The notes under the pieces were generated by a model. It had not been told where the DNA came from. It did no database searches and saw only the letters and a list, made by a program, of their open reading frames with translations. Source: Gymnorhina tibicen (lineage: Eukaryota > Chordata > Aves > Passeriformes > Artamidae). Taken from it: DNA of 64,000 bases. Every line of letters starts with the position of its first letter. Position 1 is the first letter of the stretch. Position numbers and translations under genes: made by a program. The stretch is from positions 254,073 through 318,072 of the forward strand of contig VXAZ01003281.1 of NCBI GenBank assembly GCA_013399875.1, in the 5' to 3' direction. This document shows positions 1-13,570 of this stretch, piece after piece.

Positions 1-1769
1 ACTTATACCAGTAGGCTAATAAAAATATATCAGCTGTAAACTGCTGGCATGTGCAGAAGATTGTTCTTCCACAGCTCTTTAAAAGGAAGAGCCACTTTCC
101 TTTCTCATGCCACAATTATCATCACTAAATATAAGCAGGGATAAAAGGCTTTTTATGATTTGCACCTCATTATGAAATGTTATTCCCCTTTCTCTTTTAA
201 AAGAATTTCTCTTCCACTTCTATGACTATAAATGCATCCAAATCACGAAAATCTTGCAGGTTAAGCTACTCTTGTGAGGGCCAAGAAAAGAAACCTCTTT
301 ACTATAGAGCTATGGACAGTGGGCTTGCAGCATGGCCAGGTGAAAAAAGTGCAGCTACCTCAGTCAGCTGTGGGGCATGCACCAAGCTTTCCATGCAGCC
401 CTGACATTTCTGGTGTGCTTCAAAAAAAGAGCAAGTTACAAATTATTAATGACGGTGGCCATAGAGGAATGTGAAAAGGTTCGGGGTCAGCTCACCAAAG
501 GGTGATCACCTCTCACCCCTCAGAGCAGCACCACACTGTTCTCAGTCAGCTTTCCTCCCTCATGGCTATTCAGGAAATAAGATCAGTAGAAAATAATGGT
601 CCTCTGCAGCTTAAAAAGACAACAACGAAATCAGTGGATTAGACTGTATTGCCTTTGCCTCCACTTACCAAAGACAACCTTTCTTGAGGGTCTTTGTGAT
701 CCAGAGGGCCACATTAGGATGGCTTGAGATGGCCTGGAAGAGTCAGAGCCTTGTGGTGTACCCAGCCCCTTCCCCCACAGGCAGAATTTTGGGTTCCCTC
801 AAGTCCCATTGATTTCAGAGATTTCCTTGGCTCCCTTTCCTGCAATGCTCATCACAAGCTGCTTGCCCTTTCCTGATGAGAGGTTGGGATATTGAAGGTG
901 CACGTCCTCCTTTCCCACGGGTAGTGGAATGCAAGTCAGGCAGCGTGTGCCCAGACACTTCAGCAGGTCAGGGTCAAGTTTGGCCTGTGCAGCTACAGAA
1001 CCTCAGCATGCCGTTCATTGCATGGAGCAGCCAATGCAATTAGCAGCTTTATACTTGTTTAGGGGAAACACCAAGAAGTAAAGAATGTGCTCTGAAGGAA
1101 GCACATTTTGGAGGCACTGCACCTTGTGAAAAGAAGTGAAAAAACTTGGATTGCTCTCATGTTGAAACTGCCATGATAGTGTTACTTCTACTGATTTTTT
1201 TCTTAACATCTCAAGTAGTTCTGATTAATATCTTGCTCAAATTAATTTTCTTTCCTTCTACCCTCTGCCACCTATAAAGGCAGCAAAAGCCAGGCCAGCA
1301 TTAGGATACTGAACAGTGAGTTCTGGCAGCGGGATAAAGGTCCTATTAGCCCTCAGATCATCTGGAAGCAAAGCAGTGTTGTTTGGCCGTTGCTGTATTT
1401 GCCATTCTCAAGGTTAATTGATGCAGAGCAAGACTTATATTTGGATCAGCAAACAGAGATGCAGGTTAAAGGAAAGAAAAATGAAAATGCACATTTGTAG
1501 TACCACTGATAGACAGCAGTCTGAACTGATTTTATCATACAAGTCTGAGGAGTAGGAAACAGTGTGAGTCTAAGAACTGGAAAAGAAGCATCAGTATGGG
1601 AATAAGAGGAAATCACTAGACCAAGAATCAAGACCTGTGGTATTCCGCCTGGGACCTGATTTGCCTTATGAAAGTTTCAGACTGTCACCTCAGGAGCTGC
1701 TCTTCTACAGTGGGGAAGATGGAGACAGAAATAATTTTATGAGTTTGAGATGTATTGTATATTTTTACA
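1..1769. other. Intergenic, no feature seen
   Basis: AT-rich sequence with only short chance open frames on both strands. I see no splice-flanked coding segment, RNA gene or recognisable repeat here. Confidence 0.5.
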
Positions 1770-2270
1770 CCCCCGAACACAAGAGATTGGCACACTGGAG
1801 CGAGTGCAGTTGAGAGACACTGAGATGGTAAATGCAAGAGCATGTCCTTGCAGAGGGGCTGAGGGAGCTGGGCTGGTTCAGTCCGGAGAAGGGAAGGCTT
1901 TGGGGGGAGAAAACAGCAGCCCCCAGCCACTGCCCATGAGGAGGCTGTCAAGGACATGGGGAGCCAGTCTCTTCACTGCTGTGTCTGGTGAGTCGATGAG
2001 AGACTCTGGGCATAAGCTGAAGGAGGCGAGGTTCAGAGCTCTGGAAGTTTCGCCCTGAGGGCAGTCAGACGCTGGAGCAGATGACCCAGAGGCTGAGACT
2101 CCATCCTAGGGGTGGGGGAGTCAACCCCAACTGGGCTTGCTCAAAGCCTTCAGCAATCTCGTCTGACCCCAGAGCAATCTGGCCTGACCCTCCTGCTTTG
2201 AGCAGGAGGTTGGCACAGAGACATCCTAAATTCCCTTCCAACATGAGTTTTCCTCTGATCCAATGATTTA
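1770..2270 (+). mobile_element. Old CR1 LINE 3' fragment
   Basis: The stretch follows the CR1 3' region in order. It has a 'ggagcgagt' block followed by 'gagatggt', then 'gctgagggagctgggctggt', then an aagctgaaggaggcgaggtt-like block, and near the end 'gctttgagcaggaggttgg' and 'cccttccaacatgagtt'. The final ATTCTATGA tail is eroded, and many substitutions and gaps mark it as an old copy. CR1 is the main non-LTR retrotransposon of birds; copies are usually truncated at the 5' end and carry no working ORF. The open frames here at 1685-2266 are chance frames in the repeat. Confidence 0.8.
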
Positions 2271-5200
2271 TTATATTTTTCCTAAACTGTACATATAAGA
2301 AAGCAGATAATAGTTTTGCCTAATCTTTTTAAACTCTATTTCATCTACTGTATCCAGCAAATTCCTTCCTCTGACTGCTGAAATTTGCTGATAAGCATGT
2401 CATTTATTAGGTGATTTTTATGATATGGCACCACTTTCACAAAAACCATTCAGAAGTCATTTTATATCAAAGCAGGCAATCATACACAGTCATTTCAAAT
2501 GGAAACCACAGGTCATGGTGAACTGGACAATTCTCTGATTTTTGTGAATGAGAAATGAAGATTTAAATAGTCACCACCAAGAATTAAGTCTCCACATTCA
2601 ATTAATCAGCACTTCTGTTTTTCTGTTTTATTGAGTATAGCTTACTTGTCTGTCTTAAAGAGTCTAACTTTTTAAAGACTAGTGGACAATTTATGACTAG
2701 AAATATGGGCAAGCACACTGATGCCAAGATATGCTCCCAAAGTATTAAGCTGTTTTGAATAATATTTCAATACAATTGAAGCTGCTGTTTTCATGTCCCT
2801 GAAACAGCAAAACCAGAAATATTTGGAAGCTGTTTTGACATTCTTGAACATACCATTAAGCAACAATAAAAGAGGTTGTCATAGCTGCTGTGTCATAACG
2901 GAATGAGTTTGTCTCTCTTCAAACTGGTAGTGGCATTTTGCTAGTCAGAACATCAGGAAAAAATGTTAAAATCAGAGCCAGGGGAAAAACAGGGTTCACA
3001 AGACAGTATAAATCACTATTGTTTTATATTCATTCAAGACTTACTCCTTTTTTATTTCAATCTTCTAATCCTTCTTTGAAATAAAAAGCAGCGATGTCAA
3101 GTCTAAACCAACCAAGATTAGTCACATAGATAAAAGAAAATATCTGTAGTTATTATTTCTATGTCTTGTACAGCTTGTCAAGAGAAAGTGGGTAAAGCAA
3201 AGTTTGGTTTCAGTACTTTGCAAGTGAGTTTGCATCCTGTGCATTACCTGCTGCTGTTTCCAGGCCCCACCAGAAGCACCTCACATGCACTGGCCTTAAT
3301 TTCATGTACCTTGTGTCCCACCCTCTTTATAGCTTAAGCATATCTAGATATTAAATACTCAGAACTAAAATATAAACATACAGCAGGGAGTGAATTTGAT
3401 TAAATTATTGACGTAATGTTGTTTAGCACTGGGTTTTTCATTAGAATTGGCTAAAAATGGTAAATTGTAATAAATAAAAAGCTAATCCCAAGAACAAGAT
3501 TATGTCTGATATTTAATAAGTAGTGATATGGAAGCAGCTACAAATATGTATCCTTAGCCTCTTTGATTACACTTATCTACACCACTAAGATACTTATTTC
3601 ACTGCCATGATTTCTTTGTCATCGTTCTACAACCAAAGTGGAATGAAACACTTCTGCAGAAGTTACTGTGCACTGGAGGCAGCACCTTTCCAGAAATAGG
3701 TTTTTCAGGAAAACAACATCTGCTACTCATAATATTCATGCACACCTATAAGTACAGCTGTTACTAGAGGTGTCTGACAGGACAGAAATGCATACAAGAT
3801 TTATCTATTAGTTATATCACAAGACAGGTTTCAGTACATTATATATAAAACAAGTGAGAAAATCCTAGCTTAGAGATCAAGTTGAGGTATTAGACTTTTC
3901 AAGTTCTTAGTAACATGTAATATATAATCTATGCACTCTCAGAGTTGTACAAACACAGACAAAATTGTCCCTGTCCTGATCACTTCTGCTTGTGGATGGA
4001 TCATAGGAAGCAGTGAGCAGAAACATCCTTTGAATTCAATTAGCCTATTGATGTGATGAAAATTCTCATAAATATGCCCTCAAACATGCATTGGCTCTGT
4101 CATCTATCACAATACAGAGTACAGACAAGCCTAGCATGAAATTCTTCAAAAGAATTTGGGTTTTGATCTTTGCTTTAATCCAACACTGAGTAAGATCTAC
4201 AGTATTCACAGCGTTAAGGATGAAGTTATTCAACAGGCAGCACTTTGGCCAAAACTGGGGAGAGAAGCAGAGACTGCAAAAGTTGAGAGCATGGATCTGA
4301 GCCCTGAGGGAGAGGCAGTCATAGTGACTACAGGTGTGACAGCTGGAGGCTTAGTACTTGGAGGTAGTGTCATGTCCTCTTGAGAAAAATCAGCAAGTAC
4401 AATTGTTTAATAATTTCATCCTATGTTTCCAAGTATCTCTGCCACAGAGCATATTTGTAGACAAATATCAGTTGCTTACACCTCAGTCCCAAGAAAAAAA
4501 AAATCTCTCTCTCAACTTCTTTTCTTTTATTGGACTCTCACTGCAGTGATGTTACGGATCCTCTCTACATTAGTATTTGGGCATTAAAAGTGTTAGAAAA
4601 ATAAGCAACAACCTAATATTTATCCTCATTTGGTTTCCCTGTATTTCCCCACTTTGCTTTCTATTGTATTTCTGCACCTAACCTGCCACAACTGCTAAAG
4701 AATTTATTGCAGAGAATTTCTTTCTATGGTTACAACTTAAAAAGTATGATCAAACTGTAAGGTAGTGTCTGTCTGGGCACAAGAATGAAAAGGCTGAGGA
4801 GACAAATACCCATTATGACTTGTTCCTAAACACCACCACTGACTGCAATTTCACAGTTTACTCAGGCAATCTGCCCAAATACTTCACAATCATTCCTGTT
4901 AAAAAGTTTATACCAATGTTAAGCCAGAACCTTTCATGCTGATTTAGGCTGATCATTTCTTGCTCTATTCACTACAGCTTCTACGTTACACTTTGGAACT
5001 AACTCTTACATACTTGGAAGACAGTTAACCTGCATGCTCAGCCTTGTCTGTCTCCAGTTAACGAATCCCAAATATCCCATACATCTTTGTCTGTAGCCCT
5101 CTGATAAATCCTTGCTCCTGTAAACTTCTTCCAGTTACCTATACATTGCTTCAAAGGCAGTGCCCAACACCCAACACTGTCTGCCCCTCGTGTACAGAGC

Positions 5201-8200
5201 ACCTGGTTTATTGTATCTTTGAGGCCACAGTCTTACTTGTACATCTCAGTTGAGGTTTGCCTTCTCCCAACATTGTGACACCTTTGGGTCATGTTCATTT
5301 TGAATCTCTATTCTTTTTTTCTTTTTTTTAAAGATCAGCCACCTATCCAGTTGTTCCTATCCTGGATTCAGACAATTAGTTATTCCTGGTGCTAATCTGC
5401 ACTGTTCCCAGTGAATTTTGAACAATCATTTGGATGATTTCTCTAATCTTTCACAATTTCTTTGAATCTTTACATGAAGCCTTTTTTTCCTGAAGTTTCT
5501 TCCAGCTCCTTATCCGTGGAAAGCTTAATAATACAGTTCTCTGCTTCATCACTGTAATTTATTCCAGTATTGAAGATTTCACTTAACATATTGATACCTT
5601 CTCTTCAGCTTCCAACTCTGTCCTATATGTGGGCATAACAGTTTCAGCAAGATTGCATCTTCCCAGCTTGCTTGTCATTAATACAATTCAAATTGTCTCA
5701 GAACTAACCTATGTTATCTTTTGCTTCACTCATCTAGAATGACTTTTTCATTGCACAAGGAAATTTGATGAGCTTGATATGAACCTTCCTTGAAAAAACA
5801 CATTGCTCATACTCGTGTTGTCTTCCAAATGCCTACAGATGGTTTCTTTAATTATCTATTTGTTCTAGAACACTTTAGCTTAACTAGACTTTCCCAGCTC
5901 TTTACTTTCCAAGGTAAGTGCTGTATTTGCTGTTTTCATACACCCAGTATTAGACTTGATCTCTACAAATTCTCAAAGATACTTAATTTTTTCTGAGCTT
6001 TCTTCATCAAGTTCTTTAGGCACCTAGGATGACTTTTGTCAGGTTCACATGATTAGAAACACCAGCTCAGCTCAGGGTTCTCCTATTTGTTTTAACTTTG
6101 TTTTAGACTGAGGCCTTACCCAGTATTGGATTAGTTACCAGTTAGTTACTTTTAAATTATTATGGATGCAGAAAACACTTGTGTCTTCTGGGTAACATCT
6201 TTTGCTGGCTCTCCTCCCCAAGGAACAGCCAACTGGAAATGACATTGTGCTTCCTGTTAATGAGTTAATAAAAATATTAATAATAAATAATAAAGTAACA
6301 AAAACCCATTAGTATTATTCACTTACTAGAAATAGAATGTCAGCTAGTTACTCTGCTGTCCTTAGCTAAGTGGTAGTGCTATTGATTTACAATTAATACA
6401 ACCAACCCAATTTCTATCTGATTTCCTATATACTTCCTTCCAGAGTTAAATGCCAGTGCAGAGCTAAACATGCGACCAGAACTCCTTTAAATTTCTTATC
6501 CTTTCACCATTCTTGGACAGGTTATGCTTGTTCCTTTAGAGTATTTTCCTTCAAGACTTCCTTTATGTCCTTAAGTCCCTTTACCTTGGATTATATATTT
6601 ATGAAATCTTACCTACAAATCCTGAGTTTATTGATTCCTGCTCTCAGGATGCCTCTCCTTTTTCTAAGCACAGGAAAGTCACCAGCTCCCTGCTATGCTT
6701 GTTACCTTTCTCCTTCACATTCATAACCAGCTCCTCCCCTTTTGATTAGAATCAAAACCAAAACAGCATCTCCTATTTATTTAATTAATTAATCTAATTA
6801 ATTTATTTAAGTATTTAAGCAAATACTTTAATCCCTTCTGTCATGAGAACCTATTTTTTTAAACAGTTGTTAACTCTGGATGTTATAATGTTAAAGTTCC
6901 TTTTAATTCTTTTCTATAGGACTGTTAGAGGGAATGTCTAGTCTGGTTATCTAAGCACTCCACATTATGTACTAAAATGTCAGACCTTTGTTATGGTCCT
7001 ATTTTAAAGATTTCCATAAAAATTATATAATCTAGTTCTTCAGGCATGAGAAAGGGTTTTATTTCTGCAGTGTTTGACTTTCAGAGGCCTTTTAAATATT
7101 TTGGCAATTGGAACCATCATTACAGATTGGAAGTCTGTTGAAAAGATACCTTAGAGACTTTTGGCTTTACTTTGCATTCTTACAGAAAGAAATCATTTGG
7201 AAGGAAAAAAAAAAGGAAAAGAAAAAAGGAACTTTACTGTCCTGCTGAGAGTCACTTTACCTATTTTCCCTTGACCAGGCCTCCTATTGGAAAAGCATTG
7301 CAATGGATACCTGGACTCCAATGTCATTGCAAGCAGAAAATGGATTTTGACATTTCTTGTCAAAGTCTTGCTTTCTTTTTTCTTTTGCCACCTTCTGATA
7401 ATATCACAATAGAAGGAACCCTTGCTCAGAACAGCTGGACACCCAAAGGTCTATGAGAGGCTCTCTCATTTAATTGAGCTCATTCTGCTAGGGAAAACAT
7501 GGAACTGGTGCTAGGTTAAGCACCAGCAGATTTAAATTAGAATGATCCAGAGCTCAAATCCTTCAATCTCCAGAGCTACCTTGGAGAGGCCTGTGCAGCC
7601 CTGTAAACTATGGTGTGACACACCTCTGTACCACCATCCTCTCCATAGGGAAAAGATTAACTCCTTGATTTCTTACCTGAAGTTACTGAATAGCTTCTCT
7701 CTAAACCATGAGCAACCATTTTCTTCATGTTACGCTTAATTTGCTATCTCATATTACCCTGGGACATCTGCCAGCATTACCCCTCACTCCCTTCCCCTCA
7801 CTGATACCAGACACCTTTGGAAGGCCACCAGCTTGGACTAAGTATTGCATAATGAAAAGCAATAGGGAGCAGCAAACTTCCAGTTTCTTGTGCCATGCTA
7901 TGGGACTGTCCTCAGGAGGAATAATATTGTCCACAAGTTTTATACCTTTTTATCTGTAAGATCTTAATTGCTTTGCTTTGGTGAGTATCATCATTAGTAT
8001 GAGAATTGTAGGACATCAGGATGCCAAGTTTTTAAGTGATTTGCTTAAAAATAAGTCTGGAAAAGTCAGGATTTTCCCCTTGGTCTAATAGTTGTGCTTC
8101 ATACATGTGCCTCCTACCTGCTGTTATTTAATACCCTAGAGAACAAGCCTGCCCCAAATCTGCTGATTTTGATGGAATTTTTCTCTATTAACATCACTGG

Positions 8201-9634
8201 GTATTGGATAAGACTCAGAGTGAGTGTGGAGACAGGACTGCTATGAAGCAGAAAAAGCAGAAAGTTAAAGAATTTGGGAATGCATTATTTTTGAATGAAA
8301 TATGAAATGGCTGAAATTTCAGTTAAGAAGGAAAGAAGAAAAGGAAAGAGAGAATAAAACATGAAGAGATGTCCTGAAGTTAATCAAAGAATTACAAAAT
8401 TACTGAATTCTGAGAAGTAAAAAACTAATGAAGAGATTTACAGTCCTAATTACTTTAAATTATTTAATTAAGAATTATGGCTACAGACTATGAACTATAC
8501 TCTCCACGGTTGCTTGAGAGGCTGATTTTCCCCATATGAGTAGATGAACTGGGCTTGCCATCTGTCAGGTAAGAATGAGCATCAAAGCCCAATCCAGTCA
8601 TTATTTATAAATGTTTTGGGATGTTTTTGTTTAAATTCTGTGACCTTCCTTTGGAAAATGGATTGAGTTTTGCAAAATATGTAGATCCCTATTTTGCTGA
8701 CTTTTATATGGAAAACTCAGACAGCTACATCCCAATATTTGGCATCTCCATCTCTTTCCCTCATCTACACTTCAGTGGTTTGGCTCACACCAAAGCAAGT
8801 CAGCCAAGGATATGCTCGATGGAGCCCTGAGCTGGAGTTAGTTTTCATGCTGACTCTAGGAAAGGATTTCCCAACTGCACCCCCAAGTAAAACAACTGAT
8901 GAACTAGGCTACTTCCCCTCACTGCTCTGCTTTTTGTCCTCCCTTATTTTTAACTTGCTTACTTTCCTCCTTTGCCTTCCTCTAGGCTCAAGTATTTAAT
9001 TATTTTGTTTTCAAAAAGGCTTTTCTCTCCCCCAAGTGCAGAGATCTCCTTGTTAATGTGGGTGACCAAGATGTTAAGCTCCACAGGTCAGGGTAATTCT
9101 GGATGTATTGGCTGACGCACTCACTGAAACTGGGAACGGGACCAGTACTGACTTCACTGGGAGAAGCATTAAATCCTGGGGACAGCTATAGAGGATTTCC
9201 ATATCTAAAATTTTCCGGTGACTTTGAAACTTACAGTGAGGTTTGGATAACCAAAACTTTCACAGTAAGATATAATAACACTTTATCCATTCCCCCCCCC
9301 AAATTACTTGAGAAGTACTCTGAGAAAAATGTCAACTTTAAAGTTAAAATCTGAAAAGAACAAAGAACAAAATAGGTTGTGAAAAATTTTGGTTCAGAAC
9401 ATCGCAATCTGAGCACCTTATAACTACTGGTCTTTAAAGCAGACTATTCTGGGTTTTGGAAATCATATGGGAAAAAAGTAGAAATTAATATTATTAAAAA
9501 TAAAATATTTTCCCCAATCACTGCATGTTACTGAAACAATGTTAATCATAGTTATTTATATTTATATTTTTGGAACTGTTAAAAACTAGCAGCTGTTATA
9601 AAATGGGATACTTTAAAGCTAATTCAATTTTAAG
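2271..9634. other. Intergenic, AT-rich, no gene seen
   Basis: Long AT-rich stretch with scattered short open frames lacking paired splice signals or recognisable protein motifs. Low-complexity spots include a TTAA-rich patch at about 6778-6830, an A/G-rich run at 7200-7230 and a C run near 9293-9300. A distal regulatory element could be here, but nothing in the sequence alone identifies one. Confidence 0.45.
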
Positions 9635-9712
9635 TCATAGAATAATATCATAGAATCATAGAATGGTTTGGGTTGGAAGGGACCTTTAAGATCATCTATT
9701 TCCAACCCTACT
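9635..9712 (-). mobile_element. CR1 LINE 3' tail, minus orientation
   Basis: The + strand reads 'tcatagaatcatagaatgg' followed by 'tttgggttggaagggacctt' and 'taagatcatct'. This is the reverse complement of the conserved avian CR1 3' end with its ATTCTATGA repeats. Only the last roughly 75 bp of the element is present, a common extreme 5' truncation. The tail units start within 'tcatagaataata'. Confidence 0.92.
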
Positions 9713-11587
9713 ACAACAGCTTCATCAAGGTCCTGCTACTTCAAATGAAGGTTCTTTAATTTCACATAAAGATTTTCTCTAGTACAAGATCAAGCATCAG
9801 CATTTTAAAAAGCTACCAAATACTCAAGCCATCACATACTTTCTGTGAGAAAAAAGCATATTTTTGCTTGGAGGAAAAAAAAACAAACAAACCAAAATGG
9901 TTTTGGGCTCTACTTAATGCAGAACCAAAACTGAGCTGAGAGAATAGAACCAAGACACTGATCATATAACTGCATAACATTATAATAAAAAAAAATTCTT
10001 CAATCAAAGAATATTTATGTGAAATCATTTCTCTTGTTCCTGGGATTCCTAGGCAGCTGGGCAGTCAGGGCACTATCTGCTCCGGGGCAATGAAAACGTT
10101 CAGGTGGATCTTGTTCTGGATCACTGTGTATGTTTAAACAAAGCCACACAACACTGGTGTCTTACCCCATTCTTCTAGATTTGATGAGATGCAGACAGGT
10201 TACCAAGGTTTCTAAAACCTAGCCCAGATTTACCACTCTGGGCCTCGTCTTTCATCATATTATAATAAAGACAAACAAAATAAGATGTGTTTCTTTTATT
10301 TGGCATTTAAAATCAGAAAAATTATCTAAAGTACAAGAGATATGAGTACACTTTGAAGCAGAATTGTGATACCTATCTCAGCGTAGGAAGGGCTTTTATT
10401 CAATAAATTAAATGAACCTTACATACAAACCTTATATTACATCGAGTGTATGTTCTAGGACTGGAAATGTATATTCTCCAGTGTCTTCTCTTTGTCTCTA
10501 AGTGCGAGTTTGTCTTGTTCCAGTGATGAAACATGGTGTTTACTAAACAAAAGGCATCTTCCCAGTATAGTGAACTGTTGAAATCTAGGCAGGTATTTCA
10601 GGCTTTGCCTGCACTGCTTTCTTCCCTGACTGTCTTGTCTCCTCTAATTGTTTCTCTGACGTATTCAAAGCTTCTTTTCTAGGTACTACAGACCAAGATG
10701 AACCAAGAAGGGCTGTAATTGGCAAAATGTGACAGTAAGAAAAATCTCCCCAAGTTGATCAAAAGGTGTTATAGCAGATTAACACTGCTGCTAGTGGGTT
10801 GCTCAGTTAAGCTGTGGATCTTTGAAGCCTTGTGAACCTTGTCAACTTTTCACCCAGACCACAGTACAGAAACATCTGGATGAAAGGGCACTGAGCTTAC
10901 TCACAATGAAAATACACAGTTGAACACTCATATACCTTCTCTCTGGGAAGCTGTTTTTCACTCCTTCTGCAAGACAGACTCCTTATTGATTGATGATATG
11001 TTTCTCCATTCATATTTAACATGTTCATAAATGTTTTAATATCTTGTTTCCACAGATTTTAATAAAAAGAGTATGCAGAGAACCCGTGAGATGAGCTTCT
11101 CCACCTTCCTTAATTATAAGCCAGAATTTTCACTGCTGCTCAGCCTGTGTACTTAGCTCTGTCAGCTGCCTCCCACTCCTCTGATCCCTGTTCTGCTACT
11201 GCTGGTCATGATACCATTTATTGTAATACTGTGGTATCGTTCCATGGATGACGAACTAGAGATCTATCTATTTCATAAAACAAGGTATTTCCTTGTAATT
11301 ATTATTATTAACTAGGATAGACCATCAAAAATCACCAAAACTTAGTTTTCATTATATCTGCTAATCATACATAAAGAAGTTAATGCCTATATTTTTCTCT
11401 CAAGCATTAAGAGCATAAAAATGACTACACATTTTCCTTACAAACTGCTGCTCCATTAAGCCTTTTTATAAGCTATCTGTTTAATTGCCAATAGAATCCT
11501 TATTTACTAAAGAAGATATTGTTAATTTTCTTGTTGATTTTTAAATGAAAAATTTACATAACCTAGGCTACTAATTTTTACACAACC
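9713..11587. other. Intergenic, no feature seen
   Basis: AT-rich sequence between the CR1 tail and the first solo LTR. I see no coding segment or repeat family I can name. Confidence 0.45.
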
Positions 11588-11593
11588 TAGCAC

Positions 11594-11906
11594 TGTTGCG
11601 ATAATGAGTGACTCAGAGTCCCCGGGCAGGTGCAAAGGAGAGCCCCTTTATTCCAAAACCCCCGCCTTTTTAAGCAGTTAGCCTGTTATTTGTTATCTGT
11701 TACACAGTTATCTGTTTACGTGGTTTTAAGGCACAACAAACATAATTCCAACCACCATACACCACGGTGTGAGCACGCGAGGGTCACGCAGCACGTTTTT
11801 CAACCCTTAATTCAGCTGTGTCTCTTTCCCACAGTCCTTTTCTACTTAGCTGAAGTAACAGGCCTGAGCCATGATTTTACAAAGGCAACAAGGCCTTCAT
11901 GCAACA
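11594..11906 (-). mobile_element. Solo LTR of an endogenous retrovirus (313 bp)
   Basis: The ends are TGTTGC and GCAACA, a perfect 6-bp inverted repeat with the canonical TG..CA termini. The element is flanked by identical 6-bp direct repeats TAGCAC (11588-11593 and 11907-11912), the target-site duplication made by retroviral integrase. Read on the minus strand there is a TATA-like TTAAAAA (+ 11667-11673), then AATAAA (+ 11647-11652), then a short R/U5 of about 60 bp. No internal viral sequence adjoins it, so it is a solo LTR left by LTR-LTR recombination. A 6-bp duplication and short LTR fit alpha- or beta-retrovirus-like elements; the exact family is inferred only. The open frame at 11630-11974 is incidental. 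Confidence 0.92.
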
Positions 11907-13289
11907 TAGCACCTTTTCACTTCTTTACTGGAACCAGTGCTATCTCTGCAGTAAATGTTGTAGAGTTTCATTAACCATTTTTGACCAATGTTGATGTTTT
12001 AAGAGAAAGAATTGTCTTATAATGCTACCAGTTTCTTCTGCTCATAAGAAAGGTTTTAAAGGTTTAATTAGACTTTGCATTTAAAACTGTCACTCTTACA
12101 TGTATATTAAATATCCTGAATTATGCTAACAGGAGATGTAATTAAATTACTCAAATGAAAACATTTTAATTCATAAAAACATTTTAATTGATAATTCATT
12201 TCTACTCATGAATCAGAGTAGAAAATCAGGAAAACATATTATGCTGGGAAGAGGGCATATTTTGTCAAAAAGAGGAAAGGAAAATAGATCATCTACTCAA
12301 CAAAGAACTCACATTTGTTTAAAAGAAGGTGATATTGCTGAGACAATGTTTGGATGAACAGTATTTGGATGATGAACTAAACACATTTTTTAATCTTATG
12401 CTGTGGAACCCAGAGTGATGAACAGAACAGTTTAAGAATGCCTTGCCAAAAGTATTTAGCATGATAAACTTCTGGTTTCATCTTCCACTAATATGATGAA
12501 AGAAGCTTCTTAATTTTATTTAGGTCAAAACTCTCAGGATCAGGGATTGTATCTTTTTCTGTATCTGTATTGTGCCTACCACATACTATTCTAGGAATTT
12601 ACAATATTATCTATTACAAAACATATAATATAATATAGTTAATAATTATAATATATACCATATCACTGAATTACTTGTGCCAAGGACTAGGGTTTAAAAT
12701 CGGCTTTATTGAATTTATTAAGACCCCTGCATTAATCTCCAGTTTTATCATTGCTGTTTTTGAAGATATGGTTAGAATTCCGTAGCAACTGATTTAAAAG
12801 TTGCATTATTAATATAATACGTCTCTTTTTATGCTTGTATTTCTCTAGCTTTTCTTTTCCTTTTTTCTGGCTTGTTCCTGACCTCTTTCATTTCTTTTTC
12901 CAGTTTATAAATTTTTCCTCTATTCTTGGCAAGAGGAACAAACTCATGGCCTGGAGACTTTGAAACATACTCCCGTAGCCATGGATTTCACATACCTAGC
13001 CTGCTGTCTGCACCGCCTTTCAACTGAAAAATTACACAGAAGGAAGTATTTCTGGAAATTTTTATGAACTAAAAGAACTTTACAGCCACTTCTAATTGCC
13101 TGGCACTGGTACTGAAGGATGAATGGGTGTCAGTAGGCAGGACACACCAGCAAGCCTTTGCCAGTCCTGTTAACACCTGTATGAGGCACTGCAGAGATTC
13201 AAGAGCAGAGCAAATCAGAAAAGAAACAGATCAAAGCACAGCTCTACTTTGCTTTACTATCCTCCCTTTTTTTATTTTCTTTTTAAGCA

Positions 13290-13570
13290 GGTCAAACAGA
13301 GGGAAAGCAGCCTGAAAGAAAGTGCTTTCCCTTTCATTAAACAAACAAGTGAACGGCCATTTGTTGACCAGATGTTTCAGTCCTTCTCACCAGGCAGAGC
13401 TTCCTTAACTCCTGGTCAGCAGCCTTCCCAGCATGCTGGTGCTACACTACAGGAGCACCCAGTAGCAGCAGCTGCACTTGCTCCACATCATCCATTAGTG
13501 GATCTGAAGTTCCACACTTCTCTAAAAGAAATCTACATTCAGGTGGATGGCTACATCCCTACGGATTGAG
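13290..13570 (+). other. Possible terminal exon, unidentified
   Basis: A long pyrimidine tract ending in AG (about 13255-13290, 'ctttttaagcag') precedes an open frame of about 92 codons ending at TGA near 13568-13570. The predicted peptide starts VKQRESSLKES and ends QVDGYIPTD. It has no domain, signal peptide or membrane segment that I recognise. No upstream partner exon was found in the window. It could be a chance frame behind a chance acceptor, or the 3' end of a non-coding transcript. I do not assign a function. Confidence 0.15.
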
